Shown here in pieces: positions 27,692-37,044 of a DNA stretch of 64,000 nt; position 1 is the first letter of the stretch, and each line of letters begins with the position of its first letter. The DNA is from an uncultured Anaerobiospirillum sp. (GTDB taxonomy: Bacteria; Pseudomonadota; Gammaproteobacteria; Enterobacterales; Succinivibrionaceae): positions 1 to 64,000 of the forward strand of contig CALXNA010000003.1 of the NCBI GenBank assembly GCA_944389615.1, read 5' to 3'. The notes beneath the pieces were generated by a model that saw nothing but the letters and a program-made list of their open reading frames with translations, made no database searches and was not told the origin of the DNA. The translations under genes and the position numbers were made by a program.

Positions 27692-27802
27692 GTAACAGCC
27701 GCCCTGCGCGCTAGGGAAGGTAACATTTGCGTAACTTTGGCTTAAATAAACGCGGCAAGCGCAAAGGAAGGGCCCTGCTTGCTCTGTTACCGCCGCCTTG
27801 GT

Positions 27803-27862
27803 ATGTTACGCATAACAACGTTTCATTGCGCTCATTTTGCGGTATGATGTTCCGCGTAACAT
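27803..27862 (+). promoter_or_regulatory. Two GntR-type operators and -10 in front of gntK
   Basis: ATGTTACGCATAACAA (27803-27818) and ATGTTCCGCGTAACAT (27847-27862) flank a TATGAT -10 (27843-27848), with a weak TTTCAT -35 16 bp upstream. The downstream operator overlaps the -10, which suits direct repression. Confidence 0.7.
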
Positions 27863-27947
27863 TGAGCCGCCGCGCTCGCCCTTCGAGCAGAGCGTCAGAG
27901 GTGGCGCGGTTCGTCAGCTAGAATACGGAGAGGAAGAGGATTTAGGC

Positions 27948-28475
27948 ATGAGTGATGTCATCAAGTGTGTGGTCATGGGCGTCTGTGGCTCAGGCAAGAC
28001 TTCCGTGGGCAAGGCCTTAGCCGCCAAGTTTAATGCCACCTTTATCGACGGCGACGATCTACACCCGCGTGCCAACATCATCAAGATGGCTTCGGGCACG
28101 CCGCTCAACGACGAAGATCGCGCTCCATGGCTCGAGCGCATCGGCGACGTCTTCTTCTCCTTACAGCGCCGCACCTTATCGGGTGTCATCGTCTGTTCGG
28201 CCTTAAAGAAGCAGTACCGCGACATCATCCGCAAGGACAATGAGGGCTTAATCTTCGTCCACCTGCAAGGCTCGATGGACACCATCTTAGAGCGCATGGC
28301 TGCCCGTCAAGGTCACTACATGAAGAAGGAAATGGTGCAAAGCCAGTTTGACACCTTAGAGGTGCCAGGCGCCGACGAGCCGGATGTCGTCACCGTTTCC
28401 ATCGAGCAGCCGCTCGACAAAGTGATCGCCGCTGCCATTGCCGCTGTTGAGGACAAGCTCAAGGCCGCTAAGTAG
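27948..28475 (+). CDS. gntK: Gluconokinase
   Basis: 175 residues from ATG 27948, with AGAGGAAGAGG upstream; the open frame reaches back to 27837 but would cross the promoter and operators. GntK phosphorylates gluconate to 6-phosphogluconate. The P-loop MGVCGSGKTSVGKAL is near 10-24, followed by FIDGDDLHP, the LNDEDRAPWLERI block, CSALKKQYRD and the lid segment RQGHYMKKEMVQSQFDTLE. Length equals E. coli GntK (175). Operator-like palindromes sit directly upstream. It is divergent from gntT and precedes edd by 368 bp. Confidence 0.96.
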   Translation: MSDVIKCVVMGVCGSGKTSVGKALAAKFNATFIDGDDLHPRANIIKMASGTPLNDEDRAPWLERIGDVFFSLQRRTLSGVIVCSALKKQYRDIIRKDNEGLIFVHLQGSMDTILERMAARQGHYMKKEMVQSQFDTLEVPGADEPDVVTVSIEQPLDKVIAAAIAAVEDKLKAAK

Positions 28476-28843
28476 CGCCGCGTCGGCGCCACCAGCGCCA
28501 AAGCGCGCAGGCGCTTCTAGGAGCCACAGCCACCGGTCTAGGGTTGCAGGCTTAGGGCCGCAGGTTCAGCGCCACATGCCGTGCTGCCATCAAAGCAGCG
28601 CCTTGCCAAGAATCGTTCTCACGTCCGCCGCCACGTCCTGACAGGACTTTTATGATGGGCCGCAGGCCCCTTCCCAGTTTTTTGAGACAAGGTTTGCTGG
28701 GAGCGGCGGAGGTAAGTCCGATCCGCCCTGCCTGAGCTCAGGCAGGGCATCACGGGCGGGGCCTAACACCAACCGTTTCTTGTTTTTTGGGCACGAACAT
28801 CAGAGCTAAGCAGCGTCAGCTGCGGGGCCTAGTGAGGTCAACC
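28476..28843. other. gntK-edd intergenic region with long palindrome
   Basis: 368 bp without a gene. A perfect 24-bp palindrome (28725-28748; left arm GCCCTGCCTGAG) would form a strong hairpin about 95 bp before edd. No ATGTTAC-type operator is found here, so edd may depend on read-through from gntK or on a different regulator. Confidence 0.5.
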
Positions 28844-30646
28844 ATGTTAAATGAAGTAATTGCCAAGGTTACGCAAAACATCGAAGAGCGCTCGCAAGCA
28901 GGGCGCACGGCTTATTTGAAGATGATTGCCGACCAAGAGAAGTTAGGTCGGGCCCGTGGTCTGTTGACCTGCTCGAACTTAGCTCACGCCGCCGCCGGCA
29001 CCGATGAACAGGACAAGGCGGCTGTTGTGGGCGGTGTCAAGGCCAACATCGGCATCGTCTCCGCTTACAACGACATGCTCTCGGCTCACTGCCCTTATCG
29101 CCTTTATCCTGAGGCCATCAAGGAGTCGGTACGCAAGGTCGGTGCGACTGCTCAGGTTGCAGGCTCGGTTCCTGCCATGTGCGATGGCGTCACCCAAGGC
29201 CAGCCGGGCATGGACATGTCTTTGTTCTCGCGCGATGTGATTGCCCAGTCGGTCGCCATTTCCTTAAGCCACAACTGCTTTGATGGTGCCTTACTCTTAG
29301 GTATCTGCGACAAGATCGCCCCGGGCTTATTGATGGGCGCTGCCGCCTTTGCTAATCTGCCGATCGCCTTTGTTCCAGCAGGTCCAATGGCCACCGGTAT
29401 CTCCAACGAAGAGAAGACCGAGATTCGCCAGAAGTATGCCGCAGGCCAGCTCGATAAGAGCGCCTTACAGCAGATGGAGTGCAGCTCCTACCACAGCCAA
29501 GGCACCTGCACCTTCTATGGCACCGCCAACACCAACCAACTGGTGTTAGAGGCCATGGGTATGATGCTGCCAGGTTCGGCCTTCGTGCCACCACACACTG
29601 AGCTGCGCACCAAGCTCACCGATTACATTGCTCAGGCCATTGTCGATAAGACTGTCGTCGGCGCCCACCCAATGCCACTGTACAAGGTCGTCACTGCCAA
29701 GAACCTCGTCAACAGCTTGGTTGCCTTATTAGCCTCTGGTGGCTCGACCAACCACACCTTACACTTAGTCGCTATCGCCAAGGCCTTCGGCTTCACCTTA
29801 ACGTGGCAAGACATCTCCGACATCTCGGCGGTGGTACCGCTCTTAGTCAGCATCTACCCTAACGCCAAGGCTGACATCAACGCCCTGCAGGCCGCAGGTG
29901 GCGTCCCTGTCTTAATGAAGGCCTTAGCCCGCCGTGGTTTAGTCCACCAAGACATCAACACTGTCGTCGGTGACTTCGCCTCGCAGCTGACCACCCCTGT
30001 CATCAACGCTCAAGGTGAGCTCGAGTTCGTCGATTGCGGCGAGTCGCGTGACCCTAAGGTTCTGATTTCCGATGCTGAGCACTGCTTCCAAGACTTCGGC
30101 GGCATCAAGGTCTTAAACGGCAACTTAGGCCGCTCGGTCATCAAGATCTCCGCGGTCGCCCCAGAGCACCGCCACGTCACGGCCCCAGCCCGCGTCTTCA
30201 ACGACCAACACGACGTTGAGAAGGCCTACAAGGCAGGTGAGCTCAACCAAGACGCCGTCATCGTCGTCCGCTATGCCGGCCCAGCCGCTTCGGGCATGCC
30301 AGAGTTGCACAAGCTGATGCCAGTCTTAGGCAACCTGCAAAAGGCCGGTTACCACGTTGCTCTGCTCACCGACGGCCGTCTGTCCGGCGCCTCGGGCAAG
30401 ATTCCATCAGCTTTACACGTCAGCCCAGAGGCCCTGCGTGATGGCCCACTGTCGCTGCTGCGCGATGGCGACATGATCGACTTTGATGCCGAGGCCGGTA
30501 CTATCAACTGCTTGACCGACTTATCCGGCCGCACGCCAGAGCACCCAGACACCGAGAGCTACGAGCAGACCTACGGTCGCTACCTCTTCAAGTCCTGCCG
30601 TGCTGCGGTCAGCTCGGCCGAGGAAGGCGCCACCTTCTTGTTCTAA
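28844..30646 (+). CDS. edd: 6-phosphogluconate dehydratase
   Basis: 600 residues from ATG 28844 (GTGAGG upstream), close to E. coli Edd (603). Edd converts 6-phosphogluconate to KDPG, the first committed step of the Entner-Doudoroff pathway. It belongs to the IlvD/Edd Fe-S dehydratase family. Cluster cysteines fit [11 protein letters not shown] and [16 protein letters not shown]. The family blocks [22 protein letters not shown] and [23 protein letters not shown] are intact. A strong intrinsic terminator follows, so transcription ends here. The partner aldolase gene eda, which commonly follows edd, is absent from the window. Confidence 0.97.
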   Translation: MLNEVIAKVTQNIEERSQAGRTAYLKMIADQEKLGRARGLLTCSNLAHAAAGTDEQDKAAVVGGVKANIGIVSAYNDMLSAHCPYRLYPEAIKESVRKVGATAQVAGSVPAMCDGVTQGQPGMDMSLFSRDVIAQSVAISLSHNCFDGALLLGICDKIAPGLLMGAAAFANLPIAFVPAGPMATGISNEEKTEIRQKYAAGQLDKSALQQMECSSYHSQGTCTFYGTANTNQLVLEAMGMMLPGSAFVPPHTELRTKLTDYIAQAIVDKTVVGAHPMPLYKVVTAKNLVNSLVALLASGGSTNHTLHLVAIAKAFGFTLTWQDISDISAVVPLLVSIYPNAKADINALQAAGGVPVLMKALARRGLVHQDINTVVGDFASQLTTPVINAQGELEFVDCGESRDPKVLISDAEHCFQDFGGIKVLNGNLGRSVIKISAVAPEHRHVTAPARVFNDQHDVEKAYKAGELNQDAVIVVRYAGPAASGMPELHKLMPVLGNLQKAGYHVALLTDGRLSGASGKIPSALHVSPEALRDGPLSLLRDGDMIDFDAEAGTINCLTDLSGRTPEHPDTESYEQTYGRYLFKSCRAAVSSAEEGATFLF

Positions 30647-30738
30647 CCCAGAACAAGAGCGCCGCGTCGCCCCCATTCGCTTGCAACATCTAAGTCTAGG
30701 ATGTCTTAGACTACAGCTTTAGGCCCATCGGGCCACCT

Positions 30739-30776
30739 AAAACCCGACCTTGACACCCAAGGCCGGGTTTTATTTT
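30739..30776 (+). terminator. Intrinsic terminator after edd
   Basis: AAAACCCGACCTTG (30739-30752) pairs with CAAGGCCGGGTTTT (30758-30771), with one mismatch and a five-base loop, then TATTTT. Placed 92 bp after the edd stop. Confidence 0.85.
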
Positions 30777-30799
30777 GCCGTCAGCTCAACCTCACATCG

Positions 30800-31325
30800 G
30801 GCCAGCTGCCCTCAGGCGTCAAAGATCTCGAAGGAGAGTAGGGCCAATCCGGCGCTCCCTCAGCTTGCGTCAGCTCCAACTGCGGCGACCCGCCCGACCC
30901 AACCACGGCCCGGGCCGTCTCCGCAGTCCGTCGATTAGTCAGGTCTTGGACTTGCGCACGGCCTGCCTTCCCCTTAGAAGAGACCAATACTGAGTGGCCC
31001 GTGGCGTGGGGCGGCAAGCGGCAAGCGCAGCCGCGGTCAGAGTGGCCTTTGGTGCGGTGCCCAAAGACTGTGCCGCTTTCAGGTGCCGTTAGGTCTCTAA
31101 GGGGGAGTAGGGCCGATCCGGCCCTCCCTCAGCTTGCGTCAGCTACAACTGCGGCGACCCAACCACGGCCCGGCCGTCTCCGCAGCCTGTCGATTGGTCA
31201 GGTCTTGGGCTTGCGCACGGCCTGCCTTCCCTTTAGAGACCAATGCCGAGTGGCCCGCAGCGTGGGACGGTAAGTGGCAAGCGCCGCCGCAGTAAGAGTG
31301 GCCTTGGGGCCGTAGATCGCTCTTC
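30800..31325 (+). repeat. Tandem ~269-bp repeat, array 1
   Basis: Two degenerate copies with a 269-bp offset (CAGCTTGCGTCAGCT at 30861 and at 31130). Each unit contains, in order, a TCTC-AAGG-GAGTAGGGCC box, CCCTCAGCTTGCGTCAGCT, CAACTGCGGCGACC, ACCCAACCACGGCCC, GCGCACGGCCTGCCTTCCC, GAGTGGCCCG and GTGGCAAGCG. A second array lies inverted at 40505-40875. The 882-bp gap from edd to the next gene (30647-31528) holds otherwise only the edd terminator; no coding signature is seen. Confidence 0.8.
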
Positions 31326-31528
31326 TTGGGACTGATCTGACAGTCTGAGGGCTAGATATATGAGTTGGATCTTGTTTTGAAGATTTTGGGGCGGTGCTGC
31401 GGGCCAAGTTGATCTATTTGCGCTATTCTCACTAGAACGCCTTTTGTAAACGCTTCCATTGCGCGGGAGCGCGGGGCGGAGTAGGACAGCTGCGGCTGGA
31501 CTGCTGACTGATTGCTTAGGTGGAAAGG

Positions 31529-32338
31529 ATGTGGATGTGGCTTGTTAGGTGCGTGCGGCACCAAATGCGGTGGGGGCTCGGGGCCTTGATGGTCGGCCTG
31601 AGCTTGTGGAGCGGTGTGGTCGCTGCGGCGGTGGACTTGTCCTCGCGCATGGCTGGGGTCAACCTCACGGTGGCAGTTGACCCGAAGAATGCGCCCTTTG
31701 CTTTCATCTATGAGGATGTGAGCCACCCGCAGGGTTATGACATCGATGTCGTAGTTGAGCTGCAGCGGCGCTTGGGCTTTGCCCTCAACGAAGGTCGCTT
31801 CTACCCGATGGACGAGGGCCACGCCTTCCGCTTGTTGCAAAACGATACCGTCGATCTCTTTGTGGGCGGCCTGACCCAGCGCGAGGCTTTGCTCTCTCAC
31901 TACGATGTCACCCGTCCGGTTTACAGCTCGGGCCTGAGCATCATGTATGCCCCGGATCACTTTGCCCTCAAGAGCGCCTGCGAGCTCAAGCAGCGCAAAG
32001 TCGGCGTCAAACGAGACTCCCCGGCGCTTGACTACGTCACTGGGGTCATGAACGCTTCGCCCGTGATGTTTGACAATATCATGCTCGCCTACTATCAGCT
32101 CTCGGTGGGGCTGTTAGATGCCGTGGTCGCCGAGCGCCCAAACATGCTCTACTTTGCCCATACCGTGCCGACCTTTAACCTCAAGGTTACCGAAGACGTC
32201 TTCGACCGCTACAACGGCGAGTTCGTTTTCTACCTCAAAAAGGGTTCACCGTACACGGCCTTGATCAACGTCGCCCTCACCCAGATGGAGGCCGATGGCA
32301 CCACCTATCGCCTGCGCAAGAAGTGGATCGGCGAGTAG
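31529..32338 (+). CDS. Periplasmic solute-binding protein, family 3-like (orphan)
   Basis: About 269 residues from ATG 31529 (AGGTGG five bases upstream; GTG 31520 and ATG 31535 are alternatives). A signal peptide with a basic start, hydrophobic core (LGALMVGLSLWSGVVA) and AAA cleavage region covers the first 35 residues. The mature protein resembles family 3 amino-acid-type binding proteins: NLTVAVDPKNAPFAF, HPQGYDIDVVVELQRRLGF, DLFVGGLTQREALLSHYDVT, KVGVKRDSPALDYV and the C-terminal LTQMEADGTTYRLRKKW. No permease or ATPase gene is nearby. A paralog follows 700 bp later and then a chemoreceptor gene, so a role in transport or in ligand presentation to a receptor is possible. Confidence 0.8.
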   Translation: MWMWLVRCVRHQMRWGLGALMVGLSLWSGVVAAAVDLSSRMAGVNLTVAVDPKNAPFAFIYEDVSHPQGYDIDVVVELQRRLGFALNEGRFYPMDEGHAFRLLQNDTVDLFVGGLTQREALLSHYDVTRPVYSSGLSIMYAPDHFALKSACELKQRKVGVKRDSPALDYVTGVMNASPVMFDNIMLAYYQLSVGLLDAVVAERPNMLYFAHTVPTFNLKVTEDVFDRYNGEFVFYLKKGSPYTALINVALTQMEADGTTYRLRKKWIGE

Positions 32339-33034
32339 AGGCGTGAGCGTTTGCGGGGCGTGAGCAGCTTTGGGCGTGAGCGTTTGCGGCGGGGCCGCGG
32401 GGCGGGCGCTGGGCCAATTTTTTGGCATGGCTTTGCTGCGGCAACGCAAAGCTGCGTGCACCCAAATGGTGGGCATGTGTGCCTGCCATTGCGCACCCAC
32501 TGCTGTTGAGGGGGCTGCCAAGGGCGCGATCTTGGCTTATTTGCGGGGGTGACGTTGCTGCGCAATCTGCCATACTAGCGGCCGTCTCCTGAGGACGCGA
32601 TCAGTGATTTGCGCTGGGTCGCGCTGGGATGGGCATACTTTCTGCAAAGTTGAGCTTAGTTCCAAAGCATGCTGGCAGCTTAAGCGCCTTGGGCCTGAGC
32701 ACTGCATGGAGCCTTGATGCGCTGCGGCGTATCGCAGGCTGCGCTCTGACCTGAGCATGCACTAACCAAACACAAACTAAGTAACAAGCTCTTACGTCTC
32801 CTTCTTTTTGTTGTTGTAGGGAGTCTGAGCTTGAGCTTTGTTGCATCTGATGAGTGCTCGTGAGCGCTCCCTTGCTTTGGCGCTGCAAGCAGATGCGCAC
32901 GGCGCTTGAGAGCGAGATGCTGGGAACTGTGGCTTCGGCCGCAAGGTCGCTACGAGTAGAACCGAGCTTTGAGGTGTGTGGCCAGCGAGCCCGGTAGAGA
33001 CACGGTATTTGGTGCTTTGGAAGTGAGGCGCTCT
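32339..33034. other. Intergenic between two binding-protein genes
   Basis: About 700 bp. A short direct repeat (GCGTGAGCGTTTGCGG at about 32342 and 32375) follows the first gene. Open frames on both strands are GC-driven and lack family signatures or ribosome sites. No convincing terminator or promoter was found. Confidence 0.4.
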
Positions 33035-33814
33035 ATGGGATTGAGCAAGAAATTCATCTGTGGCTGTGCTGTGCTAATGGGCTTGATGTTCTCAGCACCG
33101 TCCCAGGCTATGGGTGAGCTTGAGAACGTCACCTTAACGGTTTTCGTCGTCCCGGTGGGGTCACCGCATGCGTTCTTAGAGTCGGACTTTACCCACCCGC
33201 AAGGCTTAGATGTCGATATCATCTACGAGCTAAAACGCCGTTTGCTCTTTAACCTGCGCGATAACCGCATCTTCCCGCTTGACCGTACTTCGGCCTTTGA
33301 GCGCTTGTCCAAGGGCGAAGCGGACTTAGTCGGCGGTGGTATCTCCTACACCATGGAGCGCTCGCAGATCTACGACTTTACCCCCATCTTCCTCTCCTCG
33401 GGCTTGACCGTGGTCTATAGCCAGCGCAACCATCCGGAGCTCAAGAGCTTGCAAGATGTTAAGGGCTTGAAGATCGGAGTCGAGCATGGCTCGACCTCGG
33501 AGGATTACGCCGCCAAGCTCGGAGGCACGCCAAGCTACGTTACCAACAACATTTTGGCCTTATTCCAAGTGGCCACCGGTGAGCTCGACGCTTTGATCTA
33601 CGATCGCCCTCCGATGGATGATTTCGTCCTGACGGTGCCTTCGATTGGCCTTAAGACGCTTGATGAGAGTTTTGGCCAAGAGGCCTGCCAATTTGCCATG
33701 GCGATGCCGAAGGGGTCGCCTTATTCCAAGATCATCTCCAATACCATCGAGCAGATGATGATTGATGGCACGATCGACGCGCTGATCAAGAAGTGGAATG
33801 TCAAGTCCGAGTAG
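33035..33814 (+). CDS. Periplasmic solute-binding protein, family 3-like (orphan paralog)
   Basis: 259 residues from ATG 33035 (GTGAGG upstream); the earlier in-frame start at 32969 would put residues ahead of the signal peptide. The signal peptide is MGLSKKFICGCAVLMGLMFS with a PSQA cleavage region. Family 3 features include FTHPQGLDVDIIYELKRRL, GEADLVGGGISYTMERSQIYDFTPIFLSSGLTV, VKGLKIGVEHGSTSEDYA and the terminal IEQMMIDGTIDALIKKW. It parallels the upstream gene block by block, so the two are old paralogs. The ligand cannot be inferred. Confidence 0.82.
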   Translation: MGLSKKFICGCAVLMGLMFSAPSQAMGELENVTLTVFVVPVGSPHAFLESDFTHPQGLDVDIIYELKRRLLFNLRDNRIFPLDRTSAFERLSKGEADLVGGGISYTMERSQIYDFTPIFLSSGLTVVYSQRNHPELKSLQDVKGLKIGVEHGSTSEDYAAKLGGTPSYVTNNILALFQVATGELDALIYDRPPMDDFVLTVPSIGLKTLDESFGQEACQFAMAMPKGSPYSKIISNTIEQMMIDGTIDALIKKWNVKSE

Positions 33815-34115
33815 CGCAACATTCTCGCGGGGCTGAGTGCCGTGCTCGCGGGGCTGAGCTTGCGTTCAGCGAGCTTGCGCTCAGATCGCGAAGACGGACA
33901 CAGCACAGTGCCATGTTACAGCACAGTGCCATGGTTTTGTGCTAAGGTGACGCCGATTGCGTCGGCAGCTGTGCCGATGGCGGCGCCAAGCTGATTGTGG
34001 TGGCGCGCTGCGCGCGGCCGCCTCATACTTTCGTTCTGGAGCTTAGGTAACCAGATTTGAGGAAAGCAAGGGATCTCTTGCTGATTTGTGGTTGTTTAGA
34101 AGTAAGGCTGGTGTG
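33815..34115. other. Intergenic with short direct repeats
   Basis: About 300 bp. CTCGCGGGGCTGAG occurs twice (about 33824 and 33845) and ACAGCACAGTGCCATG occurs twice (about 33900 and 33917). Palindromic segments may end the upstream transcript. No gene. Confidence 0.5.
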
Positions 34116-35783
34116 ATGAGTACTACTGATTCTTCTGGTATCAAAGCATCATTCTGGAGCAGACTCAAGCTTAAGACTAAGCTGATGGTGGGCTTCGGCG
34201 TGATCTTAGTGTTGACCTGCGTCATTGCTGCCATCGCGGTGCGGGCGCTGTTTGCGAGCGTCGAAGTGGCCAATGATGTCCGTCGTTTGGTGGATACCCG
34301 CTTCGAGGCGACGCTCAACCTGAACAATTCCTTGGTCTCGACCAACAATATCTTGTCGGACTACCTGACCCCGGGCAATGTCAACGAGCAAAACCGCAGC
34401 AAGTTTGAGGCGGCGATGCGCAAGTTTGAAAGTGACTACGCCGCATTGCAAAACCAAAAGGGCACTTTCAACGGCCAGTACACGGCCTTGGGCGAGGAGT
34501 ATCAGAAGTTCAAGCAGCTCTACAACATGGTGATCGTGCCCTTGGTTGATGCGGGCAAGCCATACGACTCCTTATCCTTCTACCTGTCCGAGATTCAGCC
34601 GATCGCCACCCAGATGTCGCAGACCACCGCTAATATGAGCCGCGTTGTGGTCAACGATATCAGCAACGCCGTCAGCGCTATGCAAGACACTTCGATGGCC
34701 TACATCGTGATGGCCATTGCCGGTGGTGTTGTCATCTTAGGCATCTTCATCTCGTTTTATGTGGCCCGCCTCATCAGCGTCAACATAGCGTCCGTGGTCA
34801 ATACCGCCAATGAGATTGCGCACAACAACCTCGACGTCGATATCAAGACCATCAGCCACGATGAGTTTGGCGATCTGGCCATTGCCCTGCGCGTCATGCG
34901 CAATGACTTGAGCGACTCGATTGCCATGATCCGCGGCAAGGCCGATGAACTCAACAAGCAGTTAGACGATACCAAGACTTCGGCTCAGTCGATCATGGAC
35001 TCCTCGCGCGAGGCCGAGCAGCAAGCCATCACTGTGGCCGCAGCGGCCAACGAGATGGTTTCGACCACCCAAGAGATTGCCTCCAACTGCGAGCGTGCTG
35101 CGACCCTTTCTGATCAGTCGAGCTCCGTCATCCAGGATAGCGTGAACATGATCCGCGCTACCATCGAAGACATTCGCAATCAGTCTGAGTACACCAAGAA
35201 CGATGCCGCTAAGGTTCAGGCTTTAGCCAAGCAAACCCAAGACATCGGTTCGATCGTGGGCACCATCGATGAGATTGCGGCCCAGACCAATCTCTTGGCC
35301 CTCAATGCGGCGATTGAAGCGGCTCGTGCCGGTGAGGCCGGACGAGGCTTTGCGGTCGTAGCCGACGAAGTTCGCGCCTTAGCTTCGCGTACCAGCGCCT
35401 CGACCCAAGAGATCTCAGCGATGGTACATCAGGTACAAAAGGACGCCTCCGATGCTACCAACTCGATGAGCACTTCGGTTGATAACATCAACGCCGTCGC
35501 TGACCGCGCCGCTACCATCGAGGGTACCTTAAACAGCATCCTTGAGAACGTAGGCCAAGTTAACGATCAGATCCGCATGATCGCCACTGCCGCCGAAGAG
35601 CAAACGACGGCCACGAGCGAGATCTCGACCAATATGCAAAAGATCTCCGCCGACACCGAAGAGATTGTGCGCGCGGCCGAAGAGGCCTCGGGCCACGTCG
35701 ACTCCTCGGTGGGCTCGATTGGCGACTTGGTACAGAATCTGTCGCGCTTCAAGCTCAATCACTTCCAGCATGGTCGCCACTAA
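34116..35783 (+). CDS. Methyl-accepting chemotaxis protein
   Basis: 555 residues from ATG 34116, with GAAGTAAGG upstream. The first membrane helix (about 23-45, [20 protein letters not shown]) leads into a four-helix-bundle type ligand domain of about 140 residues. The second helix is near 195-217 ([19 protein letters not shown]), followed by a HAMP domain and the long coiled-coil signalling domain. The receptor tip ([37 protein letters not shown]) is fully conserved. There is no NWETF-type pentapeptide at the C-terminus, so adaptation enzymes are not tethered to it. It lies directly after the two solute-binding protein genes and before a terminator. Confidence 0.95.
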   Translation: MSTTDSSGIKASFWSRLKLKTKLMVGFGVILVLTCVIAAIAVRALFASVEVANDVRRLVDTRFEATLNLNNSLVSTNNILSDYLTPGNVNEQNRSKFEAAMRKFESDYAALQNQKGTFNGQYTALGEEYQKFKQLYNMVIVPLVDAGKPYDSLSFYLSEIQPIATQMSQTTANMSRVVVNDISNAVSAMQDTSMAYIVMAIAGGVVILGIFISFYVARLISVNIASVVNTANEIAHNNLDVDIKTISHDEFGDLAIALRVMRNDLSDSIAMIRGKADELNKQLDDTKTSAQSIMDSSREAEQQAITVAAAANEMVSTTQEIASNCERAATLSDQSSSVIQDSVNMIRATIEDIRNQSEYTKNDAAKVQALAKQTQDIGSIVGTIDEIAAQTNLLALNAAIEAARAGEAGRGFAVVADEVRALASRTSASTQEISAMVHQVQKDASDATNSMSTSVDNINAVADRAATIEGTLNSILENVGQVNDQIRMIATAAEEQTTATSEISTNMQKISADTEEIVRAAEEASGHVDSSVGSIGDLVQNLSRFKLNHFQHGRH

Positions 35784-35888
35784 GTAGGAGCCCATCACCG
35801 GGCGGCCGCACCCGCATCGGGCGGCCCCCCCTGAGCGGGATCCATGCAGTTGAGCTCTGCTCCAGCCAAGAGCGCAACGGAAGTTAAG

Positions 35889-35925
35889 AAGGCACAGTTC
35901 CCTTTCCGGGGCTGTGCCTTTTGCT
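35889..35925 (+). terminator. Terminator after chemoreceptor gene
   Basis: AAGGCACAG (35889-35897) pairs with CTGTGCCTT (35912-35920), followed by TTGCTTGG. The stem is good; the U-tract is weak. Confidence 0.6.
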
Positions 35926-35968
35926 TGGCAAAAAAGTTGTGAAGCTTAGCCCACTTTTTCTTGTCCTA

Positions 35969-35977
35969 TGCTAAAAT
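35969..35977 (+). promoter_or_regulatory. Extended -10 promoter for rpsB
   Basis: TGCTAAAAT fits the extended -10 form (TG-N-TAnAAT) in an AT-rich patch that stands out from GC-rich surroundings. No clear -35. It would give a leader of about 300 bases before rpsB. Confidence 0.5.
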
Positions 35978-36185
35978 AGCTTGCCTTTTGGCCCGGAAAT
36001 AAGCCAAAGATGCGCGGAGCGCGTCCCCTCGAGGGAGCTGCGACCTGCGGTGGCGGGGGCCGAGGACATTGATTTCATTTTTGTTTTGCACTACACACAC
36101 TGTTCAGCCAAGCTTTATCAGGGTGCTTTACGACAACGAGCTTCGCTCGGCATTGAGTGCATCGCAAGGCGCTATCGGCCGGAGT

Positions 36186-36200
36186 CCTAGGTCACCTAGG
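36186..36200 (+). promoter_or_regulatory. Palindromic leader motif before rpsB
   Basis: CCTAGGTCACCTAGG, 80 bp before the rpsB start. Its 14-base core recurs at 37283-37296 in the tsf leader, a candidate shared RNA element. Confidence 0.5.
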
Positions 36201-36279
36201 AAGGCGTAGTAGGGCCTGCGCTCAAGCGTAAAGTTTGATCAAGGGAACAGTGGAGGCACAACCCATTCAAGGAAAGTTC

Positions 36280-37044
36280 ATGTCTACTATTTCGATGCGT
36301 GATATGTTACAAGCCGGCGTTCACTTTGGCCACCAGACCCGCTACTGGGATCCAAAGATGCGCCAATACATCTTTGGTGCTCGTAACGGCGTTCATATCA
36401 TCAACCTCGAAAAGACCGTTCAGTGCTACGAGGACGCCTTAAACTTCTTAGGCTCCACCGTAGCTCACAAGGGCAAGATCCTCTTCGTTGGTACCAAGCG
36501 CGCTGCCGCTGACAAGATCGGCCCTGCTGCTAAGGCTTGCGATCAGTACTACGTTGACCACCGCTGGTTAGGTGGCATGCTCACCAACTGGAAAACGGTG
36601 CGCCAATCCATCAAGCGCTTAAAGGAGCTTGAGATCCAGCAGACCGACGGCACCTGGGATAAGCTCACCAAGAAGGAGGCTCTCCTGCGCACCCGCGAGC
36701 TGGAGAAGTTAAACCGCTCCTTAGGCGGCATCAAGGACATGGGCGGTCTGCCAGATGCCCTGTTCGTGATCGACGCTGAGGTTGAGCACATCGCCATCAA
36801 GGAAGCCAATAACTTAGGCATCCCAGTAGTTGCCGTTGTTGACACCAACTCCAGCCCAGTCGGCGTTAACTACGTCATCCCTGGCAACGACGACGCTATC
36901 CGCGCCATCGACCTGTACTTAAAGGGTGTCGTTGAGGCCATCAATGCTGCTCGTGCCGAGATGACCCGTGCTGAGGCTGAGCAACCAGCTGAGGCTGAGG
37001 CTGCCGCCGAGGGCGAAGCCGCTGCTGCCCCTGCTGAGGCCTAA
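36280..37044 (+). CDS. rpsB: 30S ribosomal protein S2
   Basis: 254 residues from ATG 36280 (AAGGAA upstream). S2 sits on the 30S solvent side and is needed for S1 binding. The sequence is typical: [54 protein letters not shown], and [25 protein letters not shown]. The C-terminal 35 residues are an Ala/Glu-rich tail ([15 protein letters not shown]), longer than in E. coli (241). It heads rpsB-tsf-pyrH-frr, the conserved translation cluster. Confidence 0.98.
   Translation: MSTISMRDMLQAGVHFGHQTRYWDPKMRQYIFGARNGVHIINLEKTVQCYEDALNFLGSTVAHKGKILFVGTKRAAADKIGPAAKACDQYYVDHRWLGGMLTNWKTVRQSIKRLKELEIQQTDGTWDKLTKKEALLRTRELEKLNRSLGGIKDMGGLPDALFVIDAEVEHIAIKEANNLGIPVVAVVDTNSSPVGVNYVIPGNDDAIRAIDLYLKGVVEAINAARAEMTRAEAEQPAEAEAAAEGEAAAAPAEA

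Larger units (their letters stand above)
27372..27947. other. Divergent control region gntT / gntK
   Basis: 576 bp between divergent genes. It contains three overlapping palindromes on the gntT side (27480-27522), a 20-bp palindrome in the middle (27672-27691) and two on the gntK side (27803-27818 and 27847-27862). A half site CATGTTATCGA occurs near 27413. No gene is seen. Confidence 0.75.
35784..36279. other. Terminator and rpsB leader region
   Basis: About 500 bp with a terminator for the chemoreceptor gene, an extended -10 promoter, and a roughly 300-base untranslated leader in front of rpsB that carries the CTAGGTCACCTAGG motif also found before tsf. Confidence 0.6.

Noticed and set aside
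30800..31325. CRISPR-like array
   Set aside because: Only two long degenerate units of about 269 bp; no short repeat-spacer structure and no cas genes.
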